A DNA stretch of 64,000 bases from JAAYHV01 sp964400515 (GCA_964400515.1 CAYNTJ010000004.1:92190-156189), one strand, 5' to 3'; shown: positions 17,232-27,402, numbered from the stretch's first letter. A program made the numbers and translations. Notes: generated from the letters alone by a model not told the origin.

Positions 17232-17264
17232 AAAGCCCTTCTTTCGAAGAGCCTTTGATTAATA
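17232..17264. repeat. 33-bp direct repeat, copy 2 (contains the amidohydrolase stop codon)
   Basis: Identical to 15437-15469. It includes the stop codon (17259-17261) of the amidohydrolase gene and its downstream hairpin, but the following T-run of copy 1 is replaced by GACTAT. Confidence 0.9.
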
Positions 17265-18806
17265 CACCTTTTTCCCTTTTACATAAGTATTCATTACCTT
17301 AATATCAATTAATCCCTCTTTATCAATCTCAAAAGGATTCCTGTCAAGGATTAGAAAATCAGCATCCTTGCCCTCCTTTAAGGAGCCCTTCGTATCCTCT
17401 GCAAAGTTACCCATAGCATTGTTATAAGTATATACCCTAAGAGCCTCATAAACAGACAGTCTTTGGTCCTCTATCGGATAATTAACCATACCCTGAATCT
17501 GTATGAAAGGATTAGGAAGCTGCACCGGGCTGTCAGATGACCCAAGCATGTATATGCCCATATCGTAAATCTTCTTAAGGGGTATTTGTCTTTTAAATAG
17601 CCTCTCATCAATCCAGTTCTCATAGCTATGCTGATAAGTTTTATCCATCCATGAATATCCCGGCTGCACAGAAACATATAGATTCATATCCGCAGCTTTC
17701 TTTATATGTTCATCCAGGGGAAATTCAAAATGTTCAATTCTGCATCTGTTAGGATTCTCAGATTTATCACCAAGTATCTCAGCATATGCATTTATTGCAA
17801 TATCAATAGCATTACTACCAATGGCATGAATAAGTACTTGGTATTCATCATCAGTAAAAGTACCAATCATTCTTTTGACTTGTTCCAAGTCATAATATGC
17901 TTTACCACAATTATTACCATCATTTAAATAAGGTATTTCAAAAGCAGCAGTCTTAGATCCAATGGCACCATCAAGCTCCCAGGTTCCACAGCCCCCAACT
18001 TTTTTATTCTCATCCTTACCCACAAGCTTATCTACTATCTTCTTGTCAGTTAACTGAGGAGATACCCTTATGGTAACCTTGCTAATTCTTCTTGCTATCT
18101 TTGCCATTGTAAAAGGTAGATTGTCCAATTGATCATCAGAAGACTCAAGACATGTGATATCAGTAACACCATAACTTAAAAGAGTGTTTGTGTACTTCTT
18201 AAGCGCCTTAATCATACTAAATAGATTAAGCTTTTTCTTTTGATAGTATCCAAATAGGCTGCCTGTATTAAACTCATGATCTTCCCCGGATAATATTCCG
18301 TTATTATCTTCAGAATAGATACCCGCATACTTTAATATCTCCTTGGTATGAGCACTGGAATGTCCATCCATGGATATAATTGAGATGTTGGTATCAGGAA
18401 ACCATTCCTCAAGTTCAAACCTTGTGGGAAGCCTTTCTTCCTTGATACTGGCCACCATATAGTTAAAGCAAAGAACATCCTTAGTATTAGTTTCACTAAT
18501 ATATTTACCAATTTTATCCCTAACTCCCTTTAAGTCATTTGGAACTATTCCATCCTTTGTAATATCACTTATGGATAAACCCATTCCAATCAGAAAAGAA
18601 GAAAACACAAAGTGCATATGAGCATCAGAAAAAGTAGGAATCATAGCCTTACCTTCTAAGTTGACCTCCATTACCTTTTCATTAAGCTTTGGCTTATTTA
18701 CATATAGCCCTGCTATCCTGCCATCTCTAACCAGCATAGAATCAAAACATTCATTTTCCCTTTCCATGGTATATATTTTACCGTTATAGTATAAAGTAGT
18801 ATTCAT
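17259..18806 (-). CDS. Amidohydrolase family protein (YtcJ/NfdA-like)
   Basis: 515 residues from the ATG at 18806; GGGGG lies upstream and the ATG overlaps the permease TGA (ATGA). Motifs of the metal-dependent TIM-barrel hydrolases are present: FSDAHMHF (His63, His65), HAIGSNAID, RIEHFEF and GSDSPVQ. The C-terminus GKDADFLILDRNPFEI closes the small beta domain. It probably hydrolyses an N-acyl or cyclic amide bond in the cytoplasm; the substrate is not known. Coupling to an amino-acid permease suggests import of the substrate or export of its product. Confidence 0.85.
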   Translation of the reverse strand: MNTTLYYNGKIYTMERENECFDSMLVRDGRIAGLYVNKPKLNEKVMEVNLEGKAMIPTFSDAHMHFVFSSFLIGMGLSISDITKDGIVPNDLKGVRDKIGKYISETNTKDVLCFNYMVASIKEERLPTRFELEEWFPDTNISIISMDGHSSAHTKEILKYAGIYSEDNNGILSGEDHEFNTGSLFGYYQKKKLNLFSMIKALKKYTNTLLSYGVTDITCLESSDDQLDNLPFTMAKIARRISKVTIRVSPQLTDKKIVDKLVGKDENKKVGGCGTWELDGAIGSKTAAFEIPYLNDGNNCGKAYYDLEQVKRMIGTFTDDEYQVLIHAIGSNAIDIAINAYAEILGDKSENPNRCRIEHFEFPLDEHIKKAADMNLYVSVQPGYSWMDKTYQHSYENWIDERLFKRQIPLKKIYDMGIYMLGSSDSPVQLPNPFIQIQGMVNYPIEDQRLSVYEALRVYTYNNAMGNFAEDTKGSLKEGKDADFLILDRNPFEIDKEGLIDIKVMNTYVKGKKVY

Positions 18807-19933
18807 ATTAAAGCCCCCACTGACATAAGAATATAGCAAAGAATAACTATTACTTGCATAGGTGTACTTCCCCATTTGCCCATGGACCAACCAGTATTAT
18901 CACCTAACCTTCTCCTTCTTCTAAACATTGGGACAAGGGCAATCGGTATTATTAGACCTATTCCACCTGCTGCAAGGTTTATAAAGCTTATAAATCCGCC
19001 GGTAGTAAATATAACTAAAACAAAGGAAGGGACAGTAGCTATAATCCAAGATATAGTATTACTTGTATTTAACCTTTCTTCAACTATAGTAGAAAGTGCA
19101 AAGGATATGGACCAGTAGCTTGTAAGCATGGCAAGAATAATTACAACAGACCCTATAATATTAGCCCAGGTACCTATTCCCTTGGACCATCCTATAATAG
19201 CCACCTCAGTAACCGGATTAGAAACCGATAAAGTCAGAAACACTGTAATTAATATTATAACCAGATTAATACCAAGCCCGATTACAACTGCTTTACCTAT
19301 GGCATTTTTATCCCATGCTAAACCCTTTGCTGCCTGTGGCACAGAAAAGAAAGCAGCAAAGCAAAACATTACCATGCTGAATACTCCAAGGTAATCAGTA
19401 AGTTTTCCATTTGATATTTCAATAGGATTTAAACCCGAAGAAAAAGAACCAAAGATAAGAACAACATATAGTCCAAGTATAATTAATATTGCTATCTTTT
19501 CACTTACCCCTAAAATCTTAAGACCAAATAAGGCAATTACAGCTGCTATGGCATAAAAGATCACTTGGGCAAGTAACTCGGATATATTAAGGAACTGAAG
19601 AATAATATCCGCTCCACCAACAATATATACCGATAGACTGGTTATAAATACGAATAGCATAACCCCAAAGAATATTACAGTAAGTATTTTGTTATCTTTA
19701 AACAGATACTTCTTGGCAATTTCCACCACCTGTAAATTACCTTCATTGGTGGTAAGCTCAGCCATCATTAAATGCAGCAGCAAGCTACCCACATATGCCG
19801 CCAAGATTAAAATCAAAGAAAAATATGGATTGGTCTTGGAAACTAAATATGGCACTGCCATAATTCCGCCACCTATTCCATAACCCGTAATAATTGCAGA
19901 AGCTTCAAAAAGCGATAATCTTTCCTTATCCAT
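18803..19933 (-). CDS. Amino-acid permease (aromatic amino acid/HAAAP-like)
   Basis: 376 residues with about 11 membrane helices. The N-terminus FEASAIITGYGIGGGIMAVPYL carries the unwound-helix glycine motif of Mtr/TyrP-like and related AAAP permeases. Nothing else allows the substrate to be named. It is the upstream gene of a two-gene unit with the amidohydrolase, overlapping by 4 nt. The 390 bp upstream has no gene, only a fragment of an unrelated membrane protein. Confidence 0.82.
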   Translation of the reverse strand: MDKERLSLFEASAIITGYGIGGGIMAVPYLVSKTNPYFSLILILAAYVGSLLLHLMMAELTTNEGNLQVVEIAKKYLFKDNKILTVIFFGVMLFVFITSLSVYIVGGADIILQFLNISELLAQVIFYAIAAVIALFGLKILGVSEKIAILIILGLYVVLIFGSFSSGLNPIEISNGKLTDYLGVFSMVMFCFAAFFSVPQAAKGLAWDKNAIGKAVVIGLGINLVIILITVFLTLSVSNPVTEVAIIGWSKGIGTWANIIGSVVIILAMLTSYWSISFALSTIVEERLNTSNTISWIIATVPSFVLVIFTTGGFISFINLAAGGIGLIIPIALVPMFRRRRRLGDNTGWSMGKWGSTPMQVIVILCYILMSVGALI

Positions 19934-20323
19934 ATATGCTTCCTTTCTAATAATAGATTTAATATTAGTATTATATCATATTATTTGAATTTTCAGAATT
20001 CTATAATTATTAATATTTAAGAGATATATTTAGAAATGTATATTAAGTAATAAAAAACCACAGTGCCTGATTATTATCAAACACCATGGATACTGTTATC
20101 GTTTACTGTCATTTCGCTATTCTATTTTTCTTAGGCTTCTTCCATATCTTCAATTCAAACTTCTTTAGTTTATGCTGCTTTCTTAGCTTTAATTCAGCTT
20201 CTTTTAAGCAATTAGCCGGGTTTAATACCCTTATACCATCATTACTTTCATATTTGTTTTATTCAACCACATGAAATATGATCTATTTATCCAGTATATA
20301 TGTTTAGTTTATTAGAACGTTTT
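19934..20323. other. Intergenic region with a gene fragment
   Basis: 390 bp between the permease start and the end of the ABC exporter gene. It contains the permease ribosome-binding region (about 19940) and a degenerate C-terminal gene fragment (20109-20248). Otherwise it is AT-rich with no convincing ORF. Confidence 0.7.
20109..20248 (-). pseudogene. Fragment of a paralogue of the 26.2-kb small membrane protein
   Basis: The minus strand reads DGIRVLNPANCLKEAELK..., ending in a TGA at 20109-20111. This aligns with NGIRALDPANYLSQAEIEAK of the gene at 26242-26610. An in-frame stop lies just upstream, so only the cytoplasmic C-terminal tail remains and the membrane helices are gone. Confidence 0.6.
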
Positions 20324-22078
20324 TTAACTCATAGAATCCAAATTCTGAGTATTATAAAGCCTTGCATATACCCCATCTTTTTTCATTAATTCTTCATGGT
20401 TTCCATCTTCTATTACTTCACCATTATCAAATACCAAAATTCTATCAGCATTTCTAACTGTGGATAATCTATGGGCAATTACAAATGTAGTTCTACCGAC
20501 TATTAAGCTATCAAAGGTCTCTTGTATCTTAGCCTCCGTAACACTGTCAAGAGCAGATGTGGCTTCATCCAGTATTAAAAACGGCGGATTCTTTAGGAAT
20601 ATTCTGGCTATGGAAACCCTCTGCTTTTGACCGCCCGAAAGCATTGTTCCACGCTCTCCAACAAAGGTATTAAAACCATCAGACATATTCATTATGTCAT
20701 CATAAATCTCAGCTTGCTTTGCAGCAAATGCAACCTCATTATCAGTGGCATCAGGTCTTCCATATCTGATGTTTTCCATTATGCTGTCAGCAAAAAGAAA
20801 CACTTCCTGATCCACTACCCCAATATTTTTATGAAGAGACTCCTGAGTAACATCCCGTATATCTATTTTATCAAGGAGTATTCTTCCCTTATCAACATCA
20901 TAAAATCTAGGAATCAATTTACATAATGTGGATTTACCACCACCCGATTGACCAACAACGGCAACCGTTTCTCCCGGCTCCACATGAAGGGAAATCTCAT
21001 GCAATACTTTAATACCCTTTTTATATGAAAAGCTTACGTTTTCAATATCAAGTTCACCCTTTACCCTATCCAAAGTTATAGCATTTGGGGCATCCTTCAT
21101 TTCCGTATCGGTACGCATTATATCAACAAAACGTACTAATCCGGCTCCGCCTTTTGAAAAAAGCTCAGCAAAATTTGAAAGCTTTCTTATTGGAGTAATA
21201 AATGTGGCAATGTACAGACTGAAAGTAATTAAATCAATTTGATTCATTTTTCCTTGCATAATCAGTATTCCGCCTACTAATATAACTGTAACCGGTAATA
21301 TGCAAAGAAAAAATTCCATGGTAGCTACAAATCTTCCCATGGCTTTATAGAAACCCGTTTTAGACTTTTTAAAAGCATCATTAGACTCACTAAACTTATC
21401 AAATTCAGAATCCTCATTGGCAAAAGCCTTAGCAGTTTTCATTCCGGAAAGACCCGATTCAATATTTACATTTATAGATGCTGTTTTTTCTTTCACTTCC
21501 AAAGAAGCCTTAGACATATCAGAACGTCTAAACCATACTACAATTAGAAATATTGGTAGGATTAAAGCAATAACCAGGGTTAATTGCCACTGAATAGTAA
21601 ACAGTATACTTAAAGAACCTATTATTGTTAAGGTGGATATGAAAACATCCTCAGGGCCATGATGGGCTAGTTCAGTTATGTCAAATAAATCAGCAGTAAG
21701 TCTGCTCATTAGTTGCCCGGTTCTGTTTTTATCAAAATATCCATAGGATAATTCCTGCATATGCTTAAATAAATCACTTCTAATATCCGCTTCCACAAGT
21801 ACCCCAAAAGCATGACCATAGTAGGTTATTATATAGTAGAAAAAAGCCCTGGCAGTATATGCCACTATCATAATTGCCATAATTATGATAAATGTTTTAA
21901 AGGCACTTACCGGCAAAAGCTCATATAGGGAATAACGCGTTATTGCAGGAAATGATAAATCAATGGCTGCAATTAATAGGGCACATGACATATCTAGAAT
22001 AAATAACTTCTTGTGCGGTTTAAAATATGAAAAAAATATCGAAACTAACGATCTAGTTTGAAACTCTTTTGTATCCAT
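20324..22078 (-). CDS. ABC exporter, fused permease and ATPase
   Basis: 584 residues. Six membrane helices occupy about residues 20-310, followed by an ATPase with Walker A GQSGGGKST (about 375), the signature LSGGQKQR (about 485), Walker B FLILDEATSALD and an H-loop AHRLS. This is the half-transporter plan of MsbA/LmrA/BmrA-type exporters, which dimerise and export lipids or drugs. AAAGGGG precedes the ATG. The gene follows the MATE gene on the same strand (121-bp gap), so both may belong to one efflux region. The substrate is unknown. Confidence 0.93.
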   Translation of the reverse strand: MDTKEFQTRSLVSIFFSYFKPHKKLFILDMSCALLIAAIDLSFPAITRYSLYELLPVSAFKTFIIIMAIMIVAYTARAFFYYIITYYGHAFGVLVEADIRSDLFKHMQELSYGYFDKNRTGQLMSRLTADLFDITELAHHGPEDVFISTLTIIGSLSILFTIQWQLTLVIALILPIFLIVVWFRRSDMSKASLEVKEKTASINVNIESGLSGMKTAKAFANEDSEFDKFSESNDAFKKSKTGFYKAMGRFVATMEFFLCILPVTVILVGGILIMQGKMNQIDLITFSLYIATFITPIRKLSNFAELFSKGGAGLVRFVDIMRTDTEMKDAPNAITLDRVKGELDIENVSFSYKKGIKVLHEISLHVEPGETVAVVGQSGGGKSTLCKLIPRFYDVDKGRILLDKIDIRDVTQESLHKNIGVVDQEVFLFADSIMENIRYGRPDATDNEVAFAAKQAEIYDDIMNMSDGFNTFVGERGTMLSGGQKQRVSIARIFLKNPPFLILDEATSALDSVTEAKIQETFDSLIVGRTTFVIAHRLSTVRNADRILVFDNGEVIEDGNHEELMKKDGVYARLYNTQNLDSMS

Positions 22079-22199
22079 TCATATTTCCCCTTTCATTTAT
22101 TTCCCTTAATAATAACATATCTAATCTAAGTAATCTATTTATCAATCAATTACTCTTTCTATTATTCTTATAGCTTTAAAGTAACATTCATTTACTACT

Positions 22200-23537
22200 C
22201 TAAGTTAAACGAGTGTTATCCTTAATACCAAAAGGTTTCTTCTTTATAAGCACTAGAGCTATTATGGCAGTCACATATTCCGTTGTAATAATCGGAAGCC
22301 AAATTCCTATTTCTCCAAACATAAGGGGTAATAAAAATAAGCTAATAAGGACTACCACTAGGCTCCTAGATGAAGCTAGTACAATTGATAATAGCGGCTG
22401 ATTTATTGCCGTATAATATGTGGTAAGCACTATATTTGCCCCTGTGGCAATAAAGGATACGGAATAGAATTTCATAATGACACCGGCAATTTCGATAGTG
22501 CTATTATCCTTTACAAATAGGGATGATATTTCATAGCCAAAAATGTAGCATATAGCTCCTAGCACCATTCCTATTATAACGCTTGTGCTTACGGAAATTT
22601 TTCGTAAGCTTTTTACCCTATCCAATTCATTCGCTCCGTAGTTATAACTTATCGGGGATTGAATAGCATCTGAAATACCAAAAAATAAAACTGTGGCAAA
22701 ATTAAATATTTGTAACGCTATACCATAAGCAGAAACACCAATCTCTCCCATATACTTAAGTATTATGAGATTGTATATAAATCCTGTTATGGCAACGGCC
22801 ACCATGCTAAGCATCTCACTGGACCCATTATATATCATGGCAAATATATCTCTTTTCAAAAAATTAGGTCTTTTAAACTCCCAGTAATCAGATCTGATAA
22901 CTTCTATAATAAGATATAAGAAAGCCGCCATTTGCCCCAGCCCAGTTCCAAGGGCCGCTCCCTTGATTCCCATATCAAGTAAAACAATAAAAACGTAATC
23001 AAGAGTAATATTTGTAACAGTACTTATTCCCGCAGAAATCACACTGGCCATAGGTTTTCCGTCAAGCTTAACAAAAAAACTTAGTGACATGGGCAACAGA
23101 AAAAAAATCACAAAAGGACCCACATAAAGTAAATAATCCGATGCCAATTCCCCAACATTTTGAGAAAGCCTAAGAAGCCTTGGAAAAGCATCATTTAATG
23201 TCATCATGATTACCGTCATAACAATAGCAACCATAGTCAGCAGTGATAAGGTTAAGTTAAAAAAGTTATTGCTTCTTTCCCTGTTATCACTTCCCCTGTG
23301 AATTCCAGCCAAAGTATTTCCGCCTATTCCTATCAAAGGAGATATACTTACAATTATAGTTATAACCGGCATAATCAGTGTTAATGCTGCCAATCCGTCT
23401 TTACCTACTACACGCCCTATAAATATTGTGTCAACCATCATTGCTGTATTTGCGGCAACCATGGCTAGTATTGATGGTATCACATAAGATATAAATATTT
23501 TATTTATATTAGTTTTACCTAAATCAAGCTGTTTCAT
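22200..23537 (-). CDS. MATE-family multidrug efflux protein
   Basis: 445 residues with 12 predicted helices in two repeats. The N-terminus (IPSILAMVAANTAMMVDTIFIGRVVGKDGLAALTL) is the standard MATE entry with the VDTIFIG motif. Exchange of Na+ or H+ for drugs or metabolites is expected. GAGAGG lies upstream of the ATG. A methyltransferase gene ends 21 nt upstream on the same strand, so they are likely cotranscribed. Confidence 0.93.
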   Translation of the reverse strand: MKQLDLGKTNINKIFISYVIPSILAMVAANTAMMVDTIFIGRVVGKDGLAALTLIMPVITIIVSISPLIGIGGNTLAGIHRGSDNRERSNNFFNLTLSLLTMVAIVMTVIMMTLNDAFPRLLRLSQNVGELASDYLLYVGPFVIFFLLPMSLSFFVKLDGKPMASVISAGISTVTNITLDYVFIVLLDMGIKGAALGTGLGQMAAFLYLIIEVIRSDYWEFKRPNFLKRDIFAMIYNGSSEMLSMVAVAITGFIYNLIILKYMGEIGVSAYGIALQIFNFATVLFFGISDAIQSPISYNYGANELDRVKSLRKISVSTSVIIGMVLGAICYIFGYEISSLFVKDNSTIEIAGVIMKFYSVSFIATGANIVLTTYYTAINQPLLSIVLASSRSLVVVLISLFLLPLMFGEIGIWLPIITTEYVTAIIALVLIKKKPFGIKDNTRLT

Positions 23538-23558
23538 TTATACCTCTCAAAATTAAAC

Positions 23559-24107
23559 CTAAATTTTCTTAACAGCATATATTAAGAATTTCCCGTCATG
23601 CTCAGGATAATCCGTGTAATCATCATAAAGTACTTCGTACTTTATACCCGATTCCCCTATCACATCCTTTAATGTCTTTTCCCTCTTTTCCCCTTTGTAG
23701 ATACATACAACCAGTATTCCTTGCCTTTTAAGTTCATTAAAAACCCTAAGCAACAGATTCTTTTCCCTTTCATAATCCCTTTTATAGAAATGGAATACGG
23801 AATCCATTAAGACAATATCAAAATCTCCCAAGCCGTAGTAACCATTAAAATCAACAACTAACCCTTTAACACCAAGCCCTTCTTCCTTCGCAGCTTCATT
23901 AAGCTTATATATGCCAACATCAGAAACATCAATCCCTATAACCTTGTATCCCATTCTCCCAAGGGCCAAGCTGTCTCTTCCTTGTCCGCATCCCAAATCA
24001 AGGACATATTTATCCTTAGGAAATTTATTAAATAAATCCACAAGACCGGGATAAGGATTTCCAAAATAGTTATCTTCTTCATAATACTTGTTATACTTGT
24101 TAATCAT
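23559..24107 (-). CDS. Class I SAM-dependent methyltransferase
   Basis: 182 residues. Motif I VLDLGCGQGRDSLALGRMGY (about 36-55) is followed by GIDVSDVGI and DFDIVLMDSVFHF, so the SAM-binding Rossmann core is complete. The overall look (YYEEDNYFGNPYPGLVDLFNKFP start) resembles TehB-like or tellurite-resistance-type methyltransferases, but the substrate is open. The start is 1 nt after the stop of the upstream hypothetical gene. Confidence 0.85.
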   Translation of the reverse strand: MINKYNKYYEEDNYFGNPYPGLVDLFNKFPKDKYVLDLGCGQGRDSLALGRMGYKVIGIDVSDVGIYKLNEAAKEEGLGVKGLVVDFNGYYGLGDFDIVLMDSVFHFYKRDYEREKNLLLRVFNELKRQGILVVCIYKGEKREKTLKDVIGESGIKYEVLYDDYTDYPEHDGKFLIYAVKKI

Positions 24108-24108
24108 A

Positions 24109-24708
24109 TTACTTAATAACCTCTACACTTGTCACATACATAACCTCGCATGCTCCATCACCTGTATCAGTTCTTGTCAAGCTGCTGGTCCATGGACCAC
24201 TCTCAAAATTCACCTTAACAAGATATCCCTTTAGCTTAATATGATCCCCCTCATCAAGGGCTCTAATATCCTTTAGAATATCATTATTCTCATGAATAAG
24301 ATGTACATTGGCAGAACGTTCACCGATATATGAAACACTAACCGGGCAATCATTATCCATGTTATAGTAGTACCATCTTCCCCTTTGGGAATACTTAACA
24401 TAGTCATCAATTTCCTTACTATTTAAATCCCCCCAAGCAAGGGCAACATCATACCTTGATATATCAGAGGCATAATCAGAGTACTTCTTCTTGCTTTTTA
24501 TAACAGCTTCAATCGTATACTCCGCAAGAAAATCAACTTCAACTTCCTTCTCCATATTTGTAACATAAACACTCTTTGGGGCATCTAGGTCAACCTGAAC
24601 CGGATCAGGAAGTTCCCCTTGATAGCCATCCTTAGATAGACCCACCTTTATTACTATGACTAAAAACATTATTACGGCGACTATTATCAGTTTTTCAAAT
24701 TTTTTCAT
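24109..24708 (-). CDS. Membrane-anchored hypothetical protein
   Basis: 199 residues from the ATG at 24708 (GGGTGG 5 nt upstream). One N-terminal membrane segment (LIIVAVIMFLVIVIKVGL, about 6-23) is followed by an extracytoplasmic domain. This carries VALAWGDLNS, SQRGRWYYY, ANVHLIHEN, GDHIKLKGYLV and SLTRTDTGDGACEV. I know these phrases from a widespread uncharacterised family found next to various genes in many phyla, but no function is established to my knowledge. It is cotranscribed with the methyltransferase. Confidence 0.7.
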   Translation of the reverse strand: MKKFEKLIIVAVIMFLVIVIKVGLSKDGYQGELPDPVQVDLDAPKSVYVTNMEKEVEVDFLAEYTIEAVIKSKKKYSDYASDISRYDVALAWGDLNSKEIDDYVKYSQRGRWYYYNMDNDCPVSVSYIGERSANVHLIHENNDILKDIRALDEGDHIKLKGYLVKVNFESGPWTSSLTRTDTGDGACEVMYVTSVEVIK

Positions 24709-24873
24709 AAGCACCACCCAATATTAATATATTTATATTATATCATAGAGTTTGTGCCTTTGCCCCTAACTCCATTAAGTAATTGAAAACCCATTTATTA
24801 AATGATAAAATTAGAATATATTTTATATTAGCCTTGCTAATTACACTAAATGAAACGGAAAGGTGCAAATCCT

Positions 24874-26179
24874 ATGAAAATTAATAATTTAGACTTAAAC
24901 AATAACTCCCCACCAAGAACAGCCACAGAAAAAGCAAAATATATATTCTTAATTACAATTTCCACCCTTTTATTTGTTCTGGCCTTCACCTTTAACACAA
25001 CGGAAGAAATAATCAAAGGAAACTATATCATATTGTCATCCCCTGCAAATCTTCTGACAGATTATTTTGCCTTGGCAAATATTGGGGCAGCTTTAGTTAA
25101 TGCATCATTAATGGCCTTCTTAAGCATAGGAATGATAAAAATAACAGATTCCAAAATTACAGGACCATTGATAGCAGCATTCTTCACAGTTATCGGCTTT
25201 TCATTATTCGGTAAGAACCTATATAACTCCATCTCAATCATCGCAGGAGTTGCATTATACAGCAAAGCATCTAAAACAAAATTAAAAAAGAATCTACCCG
25301 CCGCTTTATTTGGAACAGCCCTAGGTCCCATGGTAAGCGAATTTTCCTTTAACTTGGATTTACCCATTCCCATAGGCATAATCGCAGGCAATCTGGTAGG
25401 CCTTTTCATAGGTCTTATTATACCCCTATTGGCAGCCTACTTTGTCAAATTTCATAGGGGATATAACCTATATAACATAGGGTTTACCTGTGGAATTATA
25501 GGAACCTTTTTCATAGGCATATTAAGAAGCTTTGGAGTGGAAGTAAAAACAGTTTCATTGATATCCACCGGTAATAACAGGGAATTTGCAACCCTTTTAT
25601 ACGCATTGTTTCTTGCTCTATTTATATTAGGTCTAATATATAACAATTGGAATTTTAGAGGCTTCGGCAAAATATTAAAGGAAACGGGTAAATTAACCCC
25701 CGACTTTGTAAACATATCAGGCTTTGGCCCCACACTAATAAATATGTCCCTTTTGGGAGTAATAGCCACCAGCTATGTATTAATAGTGGGCGGCGAATTG
25801 AACGGGCCGGTAATAGGGGGAATATTTACGGTAATAGGCTTTGGTGCCTGCGGCAAGCACATTAAAAACGTCACCCCCTATTTTATTCAGCATATTTATA
25901 ATAGGAATATTCCATTTAGAAGAAGTATACTCACCCGTAGCCCTATTAGCCGCTCTGTTCGGAACCACATTGGCTCCAATATCCGGTAGATTCGGACCAC
26001 TAGCAGGAATGCTGGCCGGGGCACTTCACATGACCCTGACCGTAAATATAGTTGATCTGCACGGCGGAATGAATTTATATAACAATGGATTTTCCGGGGG
26101 ACTTGTGGCCGCAACCCTATTCCCTCTGCTTAACTCTATCGTAACAAACAAAAAAGAAAACGACGATATATGCCATTAA
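24874..26179 (+). pseudogene. DUF1576-family membrane protein, split by a frameshift
   Basis: The 5' part (start 24874, AAAGGTG upstream) is in one frame to 25989 and the 3' part continues in another from about 25876 to 26179. Removing one C from the C5 run at 25874-25878 rejoins them as KNVTPILFSIFIIGIFHLEE. The joined product is about 434 residues with 11-12 helices and two repeated halves, each with GFTxxGKxxxN and HxGxNLYNxGFxxG (HRGYNLYNIGFTCG, LHGGMNLYNNGFSGG). No transport substrate is known. The break may be a real mutation, a +1 slip or a base-calling error; coding quality on both sides is good. Confidence 0.8.
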
Positions 26180-26183
26180 AAAA

Positions 26184-26216
26184 GCAATAAGACTATTTAA
26201 CGATAAGCCTTATTGC
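26184..26216. terminator. Bidirectional terminator
   Basis: GCAATAAG (26184-26191) pairs with CTTATTGC (26209-26216). T6 follows on the minus strand and a weaker CTAAATTTT on the plus strand. It serves the convergent DUF1576 and 26.2-kb genes. Confidence 0.75.
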
Positions 26217-26241
26217 CTAAATTTTATATTACCTTAGCATC

Positions 26242-26610
26242 CTAATTAATATCCGGATCCTTTTCATCTTCTAGAGTTTCCCCGTTATCCTTTTCCTCTG
26301 CCTTTTTAGCTTTGGCCGCTTCTTTAGCTTCTATTTCAGCTTGGGATAAATAATTTGCCGGATCTAATGCTCTGATACCATTATATATAACCGCTGCCAT
26401 ATAAATGAGTAGAGCAAACACAAAGTAGTGAATAACAGAGCTGACAAGATAATTAAACGAATCCATGGCTGTTATATCATAAGTCTGTGCAGTAGTATTA
26501 ATATAATCCACCACGATTACAATATTATATACTCCATATACTGCGATAAGTGCTGCAATTACATACAATGCAATAATTAATTTAGATTTCTTAAGTTTCC
26601 CTTTTTCCAT
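26242..26610 (-). CDS. Small two-helix membrane protein with charged tail
   Basis: 122 residues from the ATG at 26610 (AAGAGG upstream). Two membrane segments (LIIALYVIAALIAVYGVYNIVIVV and VIHYFVFALLIYMAAVIYNGI) are followed by a cytoplasmic tail rich in Glu, Lys and Ala (DPANYLSQAEIEAKEAAKAKKAEE). I do not recognise the family. A decayed paralogue fragment lies at 20109-20248. Confidence 0.7.
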   Translation of the reverse strand: MEKGKLKKSKLIIALYVIAALIAVYGVYNIVIVVDYINTTAQTYDITAMDSFNYLVSSVIHYFVFALLIYMAAVIYNGIRALDPANYLSQAEIEAKEAAKAKKAEEKDNGETLEDEKDPDIN

Positions 26611-26750
26611 TTTCAACCTCTTTCAAATATAAAATTATAACAAGTTATATTTTATCACATCAAATATAACATGATTATATCATAATTATGTTTAATCTAT
26701 GAAGATTAAGATTATTTTATATAATAAATCCTTTAAATTCACCTAAAATT

Positions 26751-27293
26751 TTATTCCCCATTCAAATACGCTTCTTTCGACAACACATTAATATGTTCAG
26801 TCCTTATATCTCCCATTATCTCCCAGAGGATATCCTTTTCAGTGTGATGATATTTAAAGCCACATTTTTCCTGTACCCTTTTCGATTTATAATTACCCTC
26901 AAAATATCCACACCATAGCTTATCCAACATTAAATCATCAAACCCATGCCTGATTATTTCATTTAACGCCTCTGGCATTAATCCCTTTCCCCAATAAGGT
27001 ACTCCTATCCAGTAACCAATTTCCCCTTCATCATCAGAAAGTTTAATATTACTCTTATCACCAATCATAAGACCAATACTTCCAATCGCTTTATCATCTC
27101 CCTTAATAGTCACAGCATATATTTCGGGCTTTGCCAACACATCCCTTATAACATCCAGACTGTTTTCCACACAGGTATGGACAGGCCACCCTGCAACAGG
27201 TCCCACCCTGGGGTCCTTGGCATATTCATATAGGCTTTCCGCATCCGATTCTCTCCAGGGACGCAGTATCAATCGTTTGGTTTTAAGTATCAT
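26751..27293 (-). CDS. GNAT acetyltransferase, RimJ/RimL type
   Basis: 180 residues from the ATG at 27293, where GGAG is 6 nt upstream. The opening ILKTKRLILRPWRESDAESLYEYAKDPRVG and the later EIGYWIGVPYWGKGLMPEAL (acetyl-CoA binding loop) and GYFEGNYKSKRVQEKCGFKYHHTE are typical of ribosomal-protein N-terminal acetyltransferases and relatives. The target is not known. It is probably monocistronic. Confidence 0.88.
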   Translation of the reverse strand: MILKTKRLILRPWRESDAESLYEYAKDPRVGPVAGWPVHTCVENSLDVIRDVLAKPEIYAVTIKGDDKAIGSIGLMIGDKSNIKLSDDEGEIGYWIGVPYWGKGLMPEALNEIIRHGFDDLMLDKLWCGYFEGNYKSKRVQEKCGFKYHHTEKDILWEIMGDIRTEHINVLSKEAYLNGE

Positions 27294-27402
27294 TGCAATC
27301 TCCTTCACTTTATGGCAAGATTAATACAAGAATAAATTTAGTCATAATTCAGTAACATTTCAGTAATATTATTATATCATGATATATGAAGGAGGTTAAG
27401 AT

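Noticed and set aside
20086..20274. 62-codon plus-strand ORF in the permease upstream region
   Set aside because: No ribosome-binding site; the complementary strand carries the fragment of the 26.2-kb protein, which explains the open frame.
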